This document shows positions 1-12,000 of a DNA stretch of 64,000 bases, one piece after another. The position numbers and the translations under genes were made by a program. How positions within the stretch are numbered: the stretch's first letter is position 1; each line of letters opens with the position of its first letter. The notes beneath the pieces were generated by a model. The model had not been told where the DNA came from. It did no database searches and saw only the letters and a list, made by a program, of their open reading frames with translations. The DNA is from Chlamydoabsidia padenii (taxonomy: Eukaryota > Mucoromycota > Mucoromycetes > Mucorales > Cunninghamellaceae): NCBI GenBank assembly GCA_025330725.1, contig JAIWND010000024.1, forward strand, positions 1-64,000, in the 5' to 3' direction.

Positions 1-510
1 CACACATATCTTGAATACCCTGTTCCAGTCCTACAAATTCATAAATCATTAGTATCCCCAACCTATCTTGTTTTCCTGCCTACCCTTCATCAATTTGTCA
101 GATCCTATACAGTAGTAAGAAGAAAATTAACAACAACAACAACAACAACAACACATTCATACTAAAGACAATCCCTTTTTTCTTTATTACCTATCTTGTA
201 ACTGAGAGGTTCCCCACGGTCATATGTGTTTTCATAAAACTCCTCCGTATTCCATTGCCGAGCTGTATAATGAAGCTTGATTCGTGCATTCGTAGCCACC
301 TTTTTGTCGCATCTGATAGGCTTGTGTAAAGTACCTAAGTCAAGACAAAGAGGTAAGTATGGGAGTCAGATTAGTTTTTTACGGTTACTTACGCCCTAGG
401 ACATTGCCTATAGGTTGTGGTCCATCGTTAATGGCATAAACAGACGGAGACAAAGCACAGACTAGGAGCAAGATAGATAAAAAAGGTTTCAGTAATGTAG
501 CGTAAATCAT
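1..510 (-). CDS. FKBP-type peptidyl-prolyl isomerase, secreted/ER, 3' part outside window
   Basis: Probable prolyl cis-trans isomerase of the FK506-binding family, acting in the secretory pathway. Four short exons read in frame on the minus strand: 510-393, 334-191, 104-84 (only 21 nt) and 30-1, where the window ends. The first 26 residues are a clear signal peptide (hydrophobic core FLSILLLVCALS, likely cleavage after SVYA). Exon 2 gives the FKBP start (IKLHYTARQW, then TYDRGEPLSYKIG). Exons 3-4 give SDKLMKG and LEQGIQDMC, matching the family segment V-I-K-G-x-x-x-G-L-x-x-M. All junctions have GT-AG ends and keep phase. The insertion after HYT departs from the usual tGxL-dG-xxFdsS pattern, so substrate range or activity may differ. 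The ATG at 510 is the first one in frame with the signal peptide. The 3' half and any retention signal are not visible. Confidence 0.8.
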
Positions 511-3500
511 TAAAAGCAAAAAGTATAAAGGGAAAGAGAAGGGGGGAAAATGAATTGAGAAGAAGAGATTTAAATCCGGTAAGCGGGATTTAAAAATCTA
601 CAAGTTTTATATTTGATTGATTGATATGTGAATGACTAAATCTATAGGGTACTATCATATAAGGTTCCACCAGGATCGCCATATATAAAATCATTCAATT
701 AAGAAGATAAGTATATATCCATCATATAGTTAGTAAGTTGCAGTCTGGGGAGAGTTATACTGGAGTTGCCTCTTGATTGCTTTCTCAAGATGAGACGATG
801 CAACCCTAGTCAGCCTATATAACACAAATAGATAAAAAAAAAAAGATAAAACAAACTGCATTTGCTTTATTGATATCTTTTAGACCTGAAGCTGGTTCAT
901 GGAGGTTGTGCTACTGGTGAAAGAGAAGAGAAAAAAGGCGGGGTTCAATTTCCTAAAGAAGTTCCAAAAAAGACATTTCGGATCCCGATAAATCCTCTAT
1001 TCCTACCACACTTGTGAGTACTTATATAAAGTATTTTGGCCCATCGTTTATCTAAACCATCTCCAATCAACTACTATTTACTTTATTTAACCATTCTTAT
1101 ATTTATTGAGCTATGGATAGATTGAATCTTCTTTGTTTTATGCATCTGTCAAGACGGAATTGATTCAAATCCCGTCAACTGGTATGGGTTGATTTAGCGA
1201 TCGGGATCATAGCGATCATTGTCTATTCCTCCGATTGAATTTGACTATATCAAAGAGAGTTTATTCTAATGTAAATGCATAAATAGACAGTGATCTTATG
1301 GTAAGAATCCGATGTTTCAAATCCTAGTCGGAAGATCATCCGTTCATTTCAATGGCCATGATACCACTTGTTGTGAATGAGTAGTGTGGGAAAAAGAATC
1401 ATTGTTAAAATGACAAAACAAAGTAAACAAAAAGGATGCCTTTACTGCACCTACTTGATTGGTCGGATCGATAGTGTAAGTTTCTTTTTTACACTTTTAC
1501 ATTGGCCTTTGGTATTGCTATCATCACTACAAAAAAGAAGAAACAATAACGTTTTGTTCAACTAGCGGTATAAAGTTTTCTATCGTGATGCAGCATATAA
1601 GCTTTTTGAGACAATGGGATTGGTTACACTGTCTATTACAAGACACTAGCCTGTGCGCAAAAAAGTAATTTGTCAAAATAACACACAGACTTTATGATTT
1701 TGAATCTTCACATTGTAGGTCTTTAACGACTCAATCAATGGATTTCATGCCAGGAAGAGTCGATTTCCTTTTGGGGGTAGCTGGATTCAGCGGAATTTGA
1801 AACGCATGAATTGAAAAATTGACAGCTCATTTATTCAATAGACAACAGGGACTCATGTTTTATGGAAAAGCAGAAAACGAAAAAAAAAAAATGGAGTCAT
1901 CGGAGCACCCCCTATGTTTAAATAAGTAGGGGTCAGCCCAAAAATTTGTCCGCCGTGTAATCATACACAAAGTTATCGACGCCTTTTTTTTATTCTTGGC
2001 TCATTGCCACGGTACGTTGAAGCACAGAGAAAAAGAGGGGGTGATTCCCAGATGTCTTGTCCATGTAACCACGACTAACCCACAAGATAAAAGAAAGCCA
2101 TTCCATTCTGTGTATTTTGCATTTTAATATAGACTCTAATGCAAATTATCGAACGAAGGCTGAAACTGACGCAGGTGAGAAAGAACGCCAGCAGCAGAAA
2201 GGCTCATAGATAAGTGGCAAAAACTGCATAAAGGGATTCATGCAGCAGCTCCGACACTCATCGATTTGGCTCTTAGGTTACACAAAGTCGTATCATCATC
2301 ACCCTTGTATGTAATGACTATTTTAATACATTTAACTATCCATGTGCTTGAAAATGGTTAAAGTTTAGAAGAAAGGAAAATTGTATAATGACTACGAGAT
2401 GAAAGGTGGGAAGAAAAGGAATGGTGTGGTTGTATACGTTTTGTGTGCTCATCAGTTACTAGGTCGTACAAAATAAACTTTAAGTCGAGGTTTGAATATG
2501 CCCCAAGGACATGATTTGCTCTCCCCCCATTTTTTTTGGGCTTGCATATCATCGAGAACCTATCGTGATCTTCCCTTTTTCCTTCTCGAACTATGAAACT
2601 TTGGTTCATGTTGTTGGAGTTTCAATACCGCCTATTTCGATCTTCCATTTTATTGTGATATCCGTACTCCTCCATCATCATCAAAAGAATAAGGATACTG
2701 ATCAGATAGATGACGTTACTGATACGCTCGGTCATCTTCTCTTTATAGCACGTATACAAGAATTATCCTGGTTATCCCATCACCTTGTTTGATCACCTCA
2801 TATCTCTTTTTTTTTTTTTTTTTTCGAACCATCTTTCGACCTGTTTTTGGTTTCTTCCGATTTGCAAGGAATAAACAAACAAAGGTAAAAGGTAAACATA
2901 AACAAGGTAAATGCAAGAAGTAAACAGTAGAAAATGTGTTACTCAAACGGAAAGAAAAGACTACATTTTGTCTGTCCTTTTTTAATATCATCAACATTTC
3001 ATATTCGCTTTTCATCGAAAAAGAAAAAAGATGTCGTTAACCTCTCAATCGGGATTTGAAATCGTGCTTTAAAATGTCTCGGAAGAACATCCGAAGCTTA
3101 AATCAACGATCATTGAGTAGCCACACACATCATATATACATTCCCAATAGTGTGAGATGATTGCACAAAACAAACTCTAAACGCAAACACAACAAATAAT
3201 ACTAAACAAATGAGACTAGGCTGCCAAGGTCTTAATAATAGTAAAAAGATGAAAGTTGAATCGTAAATTGCATAATTTTAGTTTCATGCATTGATACCGT
3301 TATCCATGACTGTGAGGATTCTTAACAAAAGCAAGTAATCATGGAAACAAGATTGATACCAAGGGTTTGTGTAAGTTTTAGCTTGAATATAGACCAGTCT
3401 AGGGGTTGTAATCGGACAAATCCCTTTGATCCAAAGGAGCGTTTTTGCCCGTGATCTCTTTTCGTCCTTGTTGTATGACAGTATCAATGGCACCACATAT

Positions 3501-4302
3501 CCCCGACAATTTTTACTTTCGAAGCACTTTTTTTTAACTAGCCTCAATAAAGTTTATGTAGAAGAATGTTTTAGTCCCGGTCTATAAAGTGTGTGAGCCA
3601 ATCTATCCTTCATATGTGCATATTGGAAATGAAGTGATCACTGGGTTTTACCATCATTGCATCTCACCAAACTACGATAGTAAACTGTATCAAGTTTTTT
3701 TTTTTTTTTTTTCTCCAAGAAATAAAGTCAAGGGGGGAAGGAAAGGCACAACCGGCCAAAAAAGGTAACAAAGTGTCACGAAAAATGGGCTGGCAAGATT
3801 TCGTTGTCCCTTTTAACCTTTCTTTTCAATGAAGCACAAGACGATTATATTTGGGTTGGTCATACCCTTTTACTCGGATTTCAGTCTTGACAAGGTAAAA
3901 CAGCGATGAGGAGTGGGTATGCGAGCATATTGTTTGTGTGTCTAGATGTGCTCCCCTTTCTCCCCCCATTTTCTTTTCCTGCATAGTCTTTATTTTTGGT
4001 GAACAAATTCCGTCCAATGAAAAACGACGATTTTAGCTTTTTAAAGACCGATACTCGCGCCCAACCTATTTGTTCGCCCTTCTTTCCATTTTCCCTTTTC
4101 TCTCTTCTTTACTCAATTCTTTTTCTTCATTCCCAAAGAAATCGAAACAAGAGATCTCCATATCCCTTTTATTGACACTATATCTCTCTTCTTTTACATT
4201 ATACCTCTTTTTACATTTTTTTTAAAAAAGAACAATCACCTCGTCATTGATTCCCCCCCAAAAAAGTATTCCTCTTCTTTTTTACTGTTTTAACTTCTTA
4301 CC
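511..4302. other. Gene-poor interval upstream of the giant gene
   Basis: No open frame here combines splice sites, family similarity or coding-like codon use. The interval is AT-rich with homopolymer runs (for example T18 near 2806 and T17 near 3694). It has several copies of the recurrent intergenic motif: GCGGGATTTAAAA at 583-595, TTCAAATCCCGTC near 1164, GGAATTTGAAACGCATG near 1791 and CGGGATTTGAAA near 3051. It probably holds the promoter of the giant gene, and pyrimidine-rich sequence runs right up to that start codon. A noncoding RNA cannot be excluded. Confidence 0.5.
583..595 (+). promoter_or_regulatory. Recurrent motif copy upstream of the FKBP gene
   Basis: GCGGGATTTAAAA, about 73 bp upstream of the FKBP start at 510 (minus strand). 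It is one of many similar copies in the intergenic DNA of this window. A regulatory role is inferred only from position and recurrence. Confidence 0.35.
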
Positions 4303-7300
4303 ATGTTTGAAAAGTCTGAATCCTTCCCTGATGGTTGGTTCTTTATCAAAAATCAACAAAATGGATACGTCTTATCTATTGAAGATGGCTCCCACTCTGC
4401 TGGCTCCCCTGTGGTTTTGTCCTCTTTGCGTACCAAGGAGGCGGATTCTCAACTTTGGCGTACTGACGATCAACAACGTCTCGTGAACAAGAAAACTGGT
4501 CAAGTCATGGATATTGCTCAAGGTAATTGAAAAAAACAACAACAAAAAAACAAAACAAAACAATCTTACTCCACCTATACCTTTCTTCTATCTTCATCTT
4601 TTCTTGAAAGGTGTTGATAAAGAAGGGGATAAGAAGAGTCGGGCTGGGGAGGCGTAATGACAGCATACTCATTATGTTCTTTTACTTTTTTTTTTTTAAT
4701 ACTGAATTCTTTTAGGCAAAGTCAAGACTGGAACTGACATTGTTCAACAAATTGCTTCTAATGCCAAGGATCATCATCAATCTTTTGGTCTCTCTCAACA
4801 TGGTCATATCTATGTCAAGACACACGATTCTCTTGTTTTGGGTATCAAGGAATCCTTCTTCTCCCGCCGTGAAGGTCTTCACGTCCACTTGCAATTGGCT
4901 GACAGAAAACACTTGGACAAGAAAGAACAACGTTGGGACTTTGTATTACCTGTTATCAAGCAATCCTCCTCCATTCACAGCTCGGTAGCAAGTTTGAAGA
5001 AAAGCAGTAGTATCCGATCGGTTGGTAGCCTCAAGGAAAGCTCCAGCCTCAGCACTATTGGAAGTCTTGATGGTAAGTAAAATCAATTTAATTGCTTATA
5101 TAAACATTCTAATAACTTCTTTTCCCCCTTCTTTTATTATTATTATTATTTATTTTTAGACTCTGCTTCTATCTCTTCAAGCGTGGATGACCAAGATGAA
5201 GGTACCAAGGCCGTGGTGACTGGTAAATTCCCCACCAGTGAATTCTTCTTGAAATCGGTGACAACTGGATACTATGTCGGTACTGAAGCTAACTCTGCCT
5301 CCAAATCTGGTACTCGTTTGACCATTGATACTTTCCGTAAATCTGCCTATGACAGTCAAATTTGGACATACAATGAATCTACTCACCACATCACTAACAA
5401 ACATTCTGGATTGGTCCTTACTGTTGAAGATTTGAAGGATGATGCTCATGTCTGTCAAGCCTCAATCTCCAGCAAGGCTCACCAAGAATGGCAATGGACA
5501 AATGCTGGCCAACTCTGTTTGAAGAACGATCCTACCTGGGTACTTGGCTTCAAGGATAGCTGGTTTAGTCTCAATCGCGAAGGTGCTCATATCTACATTC
5601 AAAAAACAAGCAACAAGCAACATCAACATCAAACCTTCCAAGTCGTCCTTCCTGTCTTCAAGAAGCGTACTACGACCTCCAACAATGTGGCTGATACTTC
5701 CAAAGGTCAATTCCCCGAAGGTTGGTTCTTCGTGAAGAGTCAATCTCAAGGTTTGGTCTTGTCCGTTTTGGAATCTGGTGCATTGGCGGCTCAAGTTACT
5801 GCTCTTCGTTTGGATACTGCTCACTATGCTCGTCAATTATGGAAATACCGGGATGGCTTCTTGGTCAACAAGGCCTCTGATATGGTTTTGGATGTCAAAG
5901 GAGGTGCTATCACCAACGGTGCTCTTCTTTGTCAATACAAGGAAAAGAAAAAGGATAATGACAACCAACAATGGGCTTTGAACATGGATGGTAGTATTTA
6001 TGTCAAGGCAAACAAGAAATTCGTCCTTACCGTACAAGAAAACGAAAAGGTGAAATCTCGTGTCTACTTATCTGAACAACAACCCAATGGTGTGAAGGAA
6101 CAACGCTGGAACTTTGTCTTGCCCGTCTTCAAAAAGAAACAATGTAAGTTACTTGGATCAAAAAACAAATTAAGACATAAAGTCAACACCTTTGATACTA
6201 ACAAAATCTCCATTTTACTTTTTTTTTTTTTTTTTACTTTTATTTTTTAAATAATAGCTTCCAAGTCTGTAACTACTACCACCACCGTCAAGAAGACTGT
6301 CATTCATCGTTATGCCCAATATCCTCGTGGCTGGTTCTTTATACGATCCTTTACATCTGGATCTACCTTGGATGCCCCTCAAGTATTAACTGCTAACGAA
6401 GACAAACAAGGCATTCACGTGGCTACCCTGGATCGTAAGAACTGGCAAACTCAATTGTGGACTTATGTTGGTGGAACAATTGTGAACTATGAAACTCAAT
6501 TTGCTATTGACGTTAATGGTAAGAAAGAATGTTTATTCAACTTTATTACTTTTTTGAAACACATGTATGCATCAGATACTCACTTTTTTTTTTTCTTACT
6601 CACTTTAGGTTTGGCTGTGGGTGAAACTGTGAAACAAGCTAATCAACAAAACCAACACAAAAATCAACTTTGGTCATTGACTGTCGATGGTCACTTCATT
6701 CATATCAGTGAACCAACTCTTGCATTGGTACCAAAGGAAAATGGTGGTTTGGTTCTCTCACATGTGGACCAATTACAACAACAAGCTTACCGATGGGGCT
6801 TCTTGATTCCTGAATTCACTTCCGAACAACAAATCCAAGTCCTTCTCTCGTGGAAGATCGCCATTTTGAAAGAATGGAGAAACGCCAGCTCGACTACCTC
6901 CAGTATCCAAAAAGTCTCTCCTGCAGTCGCTGTTTGGCCCCAAGAAACCTTCTTCATTACTGGTCCTAATGGCGATGCTTTGGTACCTTCCAAGTCCGAA
7001 GCCTTCTCTGGTCTTACTGTCCGCTCTTTGACGATCGAAGATCATTCGGCCTTCAAATGGTGCTTCAAGAACGGATATCTTGTTCACGTTGCTACTGGTC
7101 TTGTATTACATTCTGAAGGTAAAATTTGAAATGCCGATTATAATCAATAGGGGTTATTTGTGTATGCTGATCACCCCCTTTTATTTGTAGATTTGGCTGA
7201 CGGAACTCGATTGGAAATCCGCTCCGAAAAGGTCGGCAAAGATGGTCGTGCTGATGAACGCCAACAATGGACTTTAAAGACTGATGGTTCCATTGTATCC

Positions 7301-8942
7301 GGTATCAACAGCTCTCTCGGTTTAGGTGGTCGTTCGGTGATTGAATTGGTTGACCTGAAGAAGTCTCGCCAACACATTGCTTGGTCTGTATTCTATGGTC
7401 ACTATGAAAATGAAATTCTCATCCGATTCCGTCGCTATGTTTTGACTATGGCCTCTCAACGAAGTAAGTATAATCCTGCATTCTTTAAAAATCACCAACT
7501 CGAAAATTAACTTTTTTTTTTTTCTCTTTCCAGGCTTGTCTCAACATCAATTGGTGACCAAGACGTACGGTGTCTTCCCTAAACAATGGGTTTTTATTCG
7601 CTCGAAACAAGATTCCAACCTGGTGCTCACTGCCTCATCTTCCAAGAAGGGTGCCAAATTAATCCTCGCCAAGTTGGACTTCAAGAACTACAAGCAACAA
7701 CTCTGGCATACACGTGATGATCAATGTTTGGTGAACTTTGCCACTGACTACGTGATTGATGTTGCTGGTGGTCAACTTGCTCAAGGATCCAACATTATCC
7801 AATGGAATGAAAAATTCTTGCGCCGTCATCGTAAGAACCAAATGTGGGGCTTGTCCGTGGATGGTCATATTCACCCTGACTCTCGATCTGGATTGGTCCT
7901 GGCTCCTAAGAAAACAACCAAGGTGAATGAAGGTGTGGAACTCTCTTTGGTGAACCGTGGATCTTTGGAACATCTTGAACAACAATGGACATTTGCCTCA
8001 CCTATCTTCCGTAATCGTAGTGGTGCTGTTATCTCCATTAGTCTTACTGCTAACAAGTCTGTGGGTGATATCGTCGTAGATGGTGTGTCTGAAGCCTCTC
8101 AATCTCACTCTGACCGCCAAACATACGAACGTACCGTCAAGAAAACCATCATCCATCGGTGGGGTGTCTTCCCTAAGGATGCCTTCTTCATCCGTATGGG
8201 TTCTGGTGCTGAACGTTACGCTTTGACTGTGGAATCGAAACCTATTGCCGATAACGTCAAGGAGCATCTTGTCACTTTGCGTCCCATGAACTTCAAGGCT
8301 CACAAATGGCAACTCTGGACATTCTGCGACAACCATCTTATTAACGTGGAAACTGGATTGGCTTTGGATGTCCAACAACATGGCAAGAATGTTTTGATCG
8401 AAGAAGGTTTGCAAGCACCTGCTTGTGTCCGCGAAGTGTCAATGGATGATAGTCAATTCTTTGCTTTGGGTATTCATGGTGAAATTCACTGGCAATCCAA
8501 TGCTCGTATGATTATCACTGTTGCCAAGCATGATCGTACTTCTGTTGATGGTGCTCAAATTGGTATCAAGTCAATCAAGGTCAACCGTGTTATCTCTGAC
8601 AACAAGCAAGTCGCTAGCCTGGTGTCTGAAGAATGGATGCGATGGGCCTTCTCTACTCCTGTCTATCGTACCTCCACAAGCTCCTCATCTTCTGTTGCCG
8701 CTGGTGCCGTTGCTGGTGCCATTGCCGGTGCTGCTATTGAAGGTGAATTGGAAGGTGCTGAAGATCATACTGTCACTGTGGAAGAACAAGATGAATCTGC
8801 AGGGGAAACTGACTCTGAAGCTGACACCACTGATGACGATGCTGAAAGTGACAGCGATGAAGAACTTTTGGACACTGATGACGACGACAAGGTAAAAACT
8901 AAATCAACTTGCACAATACATCTCCCTCCAGACACATACTCA

Positions 8943-8978
<36 letters not shown>

Positions 8979-8989
8979 CTTTTTCTTTT

Positions 8990-9043
<54 letters not shown>

Positions 9044-12000
9044 CTCTCCCTTCGCAATTCAGGTATTGACTGAAGCCTCTGATTCAGGTATCTCAAGCCA
9101 TAGTGCCTCCAGCCAATCTAAACGACGATCTCACCGTGAACGCAAGAAGGATTCCTTTATTCTTGCTGCTGGCTATATCCCTACTGGTTACGAAAAGATC
9201 GTCCGCTTCAAGACTCATCAAGCTGCTACCTTCCCTGAAACTGGTTACTTCTTTATCAAGAGCGATCTACATGGCTACGTTTTGGATGTTGTCGGTGCTA
9301 CTGTTGAAGAAAGTGCTCAAGTGGTGTTGTCTCGTATCCGATCCACTGACTTTGGCAGTCAACTTTGGTCCTTCCGGGACGGATTCCTTGTGAATTTGAA
9401 GGGTGATTCCTTAGTCCTTGATGGTTCCTCTGCTATGATTACTACAGCTGGTGATCGTGTACATCTGTCCAAGAAAAAATCAAGCATTGCTTCTGCTGAT
9501 GATCAACAATGGGCCTGGGCTGTTGAAGGTTTTGTCTTCCTCAAGTCTCGTCGCTCTCTCGTCCTCTCTGTCAAGGAATTGGAACGCTCTGAAAAACATA
9601 CCTACATCGATGTGTATGTCCAAGAAGAAAAGACCCACCTCAAGTCCAAGTATCCTCGACCTGAACAACGTTGGGAAATTATGATACCCAGCATGATTCC
9701 TGTACCTGCCTCTGAATCTTCTCATGGTGCTCAAATTGTGTTGCCTCCTACTCAATCCCCAACTACTGAATCCTCTTCGACTGCTGCTGTGATTTCCGGA
9801 ACTGCCGCTGCCGCTGCCGCTACTGCTGGAATTGCTGCATTGTCTTACAAGTGGTTCCACCGTTTACATCGTAACACAACTATCACCTCAAGCTGGTCTG
9901 ATCAATGGTTTATGCTCAGTTATGGTGATGACAATCTCTTCTTGGCCGCCGGTACCGAAAAGAACCATTCTGTGGGTATCCATGAACTCGGTGAACACGA
10001 TGACCACAAGCGATTCTTATGGACATTTGTTGATGGTTATTTGATCAACTATCGTTATTCCCTTCGATTGGTATTGTGTCAAAAAAGTAAGTATCAGCTA
10101 CACATTTAAACGCCGCTCTCACAGAAATGCAAAAAACTTTCACTAATCTTTTTTTCTTTTTCTTTCTCTTCTCTTTTAGCTCAAAGATGGATTCTTGCGG
10201 ATACAACCGTGGAAAAGGATCAAGTGTTTGCTATCGACTCTGCTGGTGTCATCACATTACGCATTCTCACCATTGTCTATTATCTTCGCTTTGTCCGATC
10301 CTCCTCTGGTGCTTATCTTTTGGAAACTACTCAAGATGTCACCCAAGCTAGTCGTCATTGGCAAATACACACACCTGAACTCTCTGACGAACAAGCTGTT
10401 GTTGAAGCTACTCAAGCACGCTCTAAAGTCCACGCCTGGATTCGTGAACAACGTACCACTACAACCACCACTTGGACCATCACTCGTCGTCGTGCTTACT
10501 TCCCTAACTCTCCTTGGTTCTTCATCAAGATCAATGTTAATGGCGAAGAATTTGTGTTGGCTCAAGACGAAAAGAAGAATGCTTTGGTTATCAAGAAGAT
10601 CTCCTTTACTCACTTCAAGCATCAACTATGGACTTGCCGTGACCACCGCTTGATCAACTACAGCTCTACTCAATCTATTGGTGTATCAGGTAAAAATCAA
10701 AATGAATGATTGCCAACATTTGAAATGATAACTAAACAACATTTACTTTATTGTCAAATTGGAATAGGTACCTCATTGACTTTTGTCTCTGAAACCGAAG
10801 GTTACAACTGGAACTTGAATGTCGATGGTCATATTCACACTCAAGAAATCAACGACGATCTCTTTGCTTTGGGCTTTGCTGGAACCACCGTGCAACACAA
10901 CACAACTGTTCAACTTGTTTCCACCAAGCAACATCAAGCTGAACACACCTTGGTACGATGGAGCTTTTCAACCCCTGTCTTTGGCAAACGTGCTACTTCT
11001 ACCACCACGACTACTAGCACCAAGGAACAAACCAACGCAAGTATCACTGCTTCCATCGAACAAGGCGCTACCATTGATGCTGTTGAAACTGTGAAGGTGA
11101 CTCCTGTTGTTGAACAACATCACGATGATCATCACACTGCCAAGATTATTGCTGGAGCCGTTGCTGCTGGAGCCGCTGCTGCTGGAGCCGCTGCTGCTAT
11201 TGCTCATCATCAACACCATGATCAAGACGCTCACAAGCAATCTCAAACATCCACTACTGTCACTACGGGTCACTCTACAACTACTGTCACTGTTACTATC
11301 GAAGAAATCAAGGTCACTATTTACCAATGGTTCTTGCGATACAATGGTCGTGTGTCTACGCGCTTGCAACAAGGTGGTGACAATGTCAAATCTGATGTTG
11401 AACGACTCGGTAAAGAAGCTCGGGAAGAATTGGCCACTATTATCAAGGAAACCAAAACCAAGACAAGCCAAGGATGGACCACAAGTACTGAAGCTGTCAC
11501 TGAATTGGATGTCGCTCTCAACAAGGTCGAAACCTCGGTATTGGAACAAGTGACTGAAGTTGAAACTATTGTCAAAGATACCACCAATGTCAATGAAATT
11601 ACTCAAAAACTTACTGTGGTTGCTGACAAAGCCAAATCTTCCATTCACACTCATCTGGATCACTCTGCCTCAATCATCCATGGTCATATCGAAAAGTCCA
11701 AGGTGCAAGGTCAACACCACACTGGTGCTGCTACGGCCACCATCGCTGTCCATGAACATCAAGATAAAAAGGTATGTCTCATCAAGAAAAAAAAAAAAAA
11801 AGGCGACAAAAGGATTAATCCTTTTTTGATTTTTTATCATTATCATTATACTTATCATCATAACCATATTTTACAATGTAGCATGAACAAATCATCACTA
11901 TTGTCACTGTCGATCAAGTCCGCGAAACTGTGCGTACCTGGTGGCTGAAGTTGACTGCTTCTATCTCTGAACGTGCTCAACAAGAAGGTGCCTCTGCTGA

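Noticed and set aside
1158..1175. tRNA-like T-arm sequence GATTCAAATCCCGTC
   Set aside because: No matching acceptor, D or anticodon arms can be folded around it. It is one of the many short motif copies. No tRNA, rRNA or snRNA gene was convincingly seen in the window.
3284..3547. 87-codon minus-strand frame in the left gene-poor region
   Set aside because: It has no ATG start, no similarity and no convincing flanking exons.
8892..9062. Continuous reading frame through the CT/T tract, giving a polyphenylalanine segment
   Set aside because: GT-AG ends in the right phase join the acidic DDDDK to VLTEASDSG. Phe-rich translation of a T45 tract is not plausible protein.
4303..10985. Ten QxW trefoil units considered as a secreted ricin-type toxin lectin
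   Set aside because: There is no signal peptide and no toxin catalytic domain, and exactly ten Gll-like units with a cytoplasmic start fit Gellin much better.
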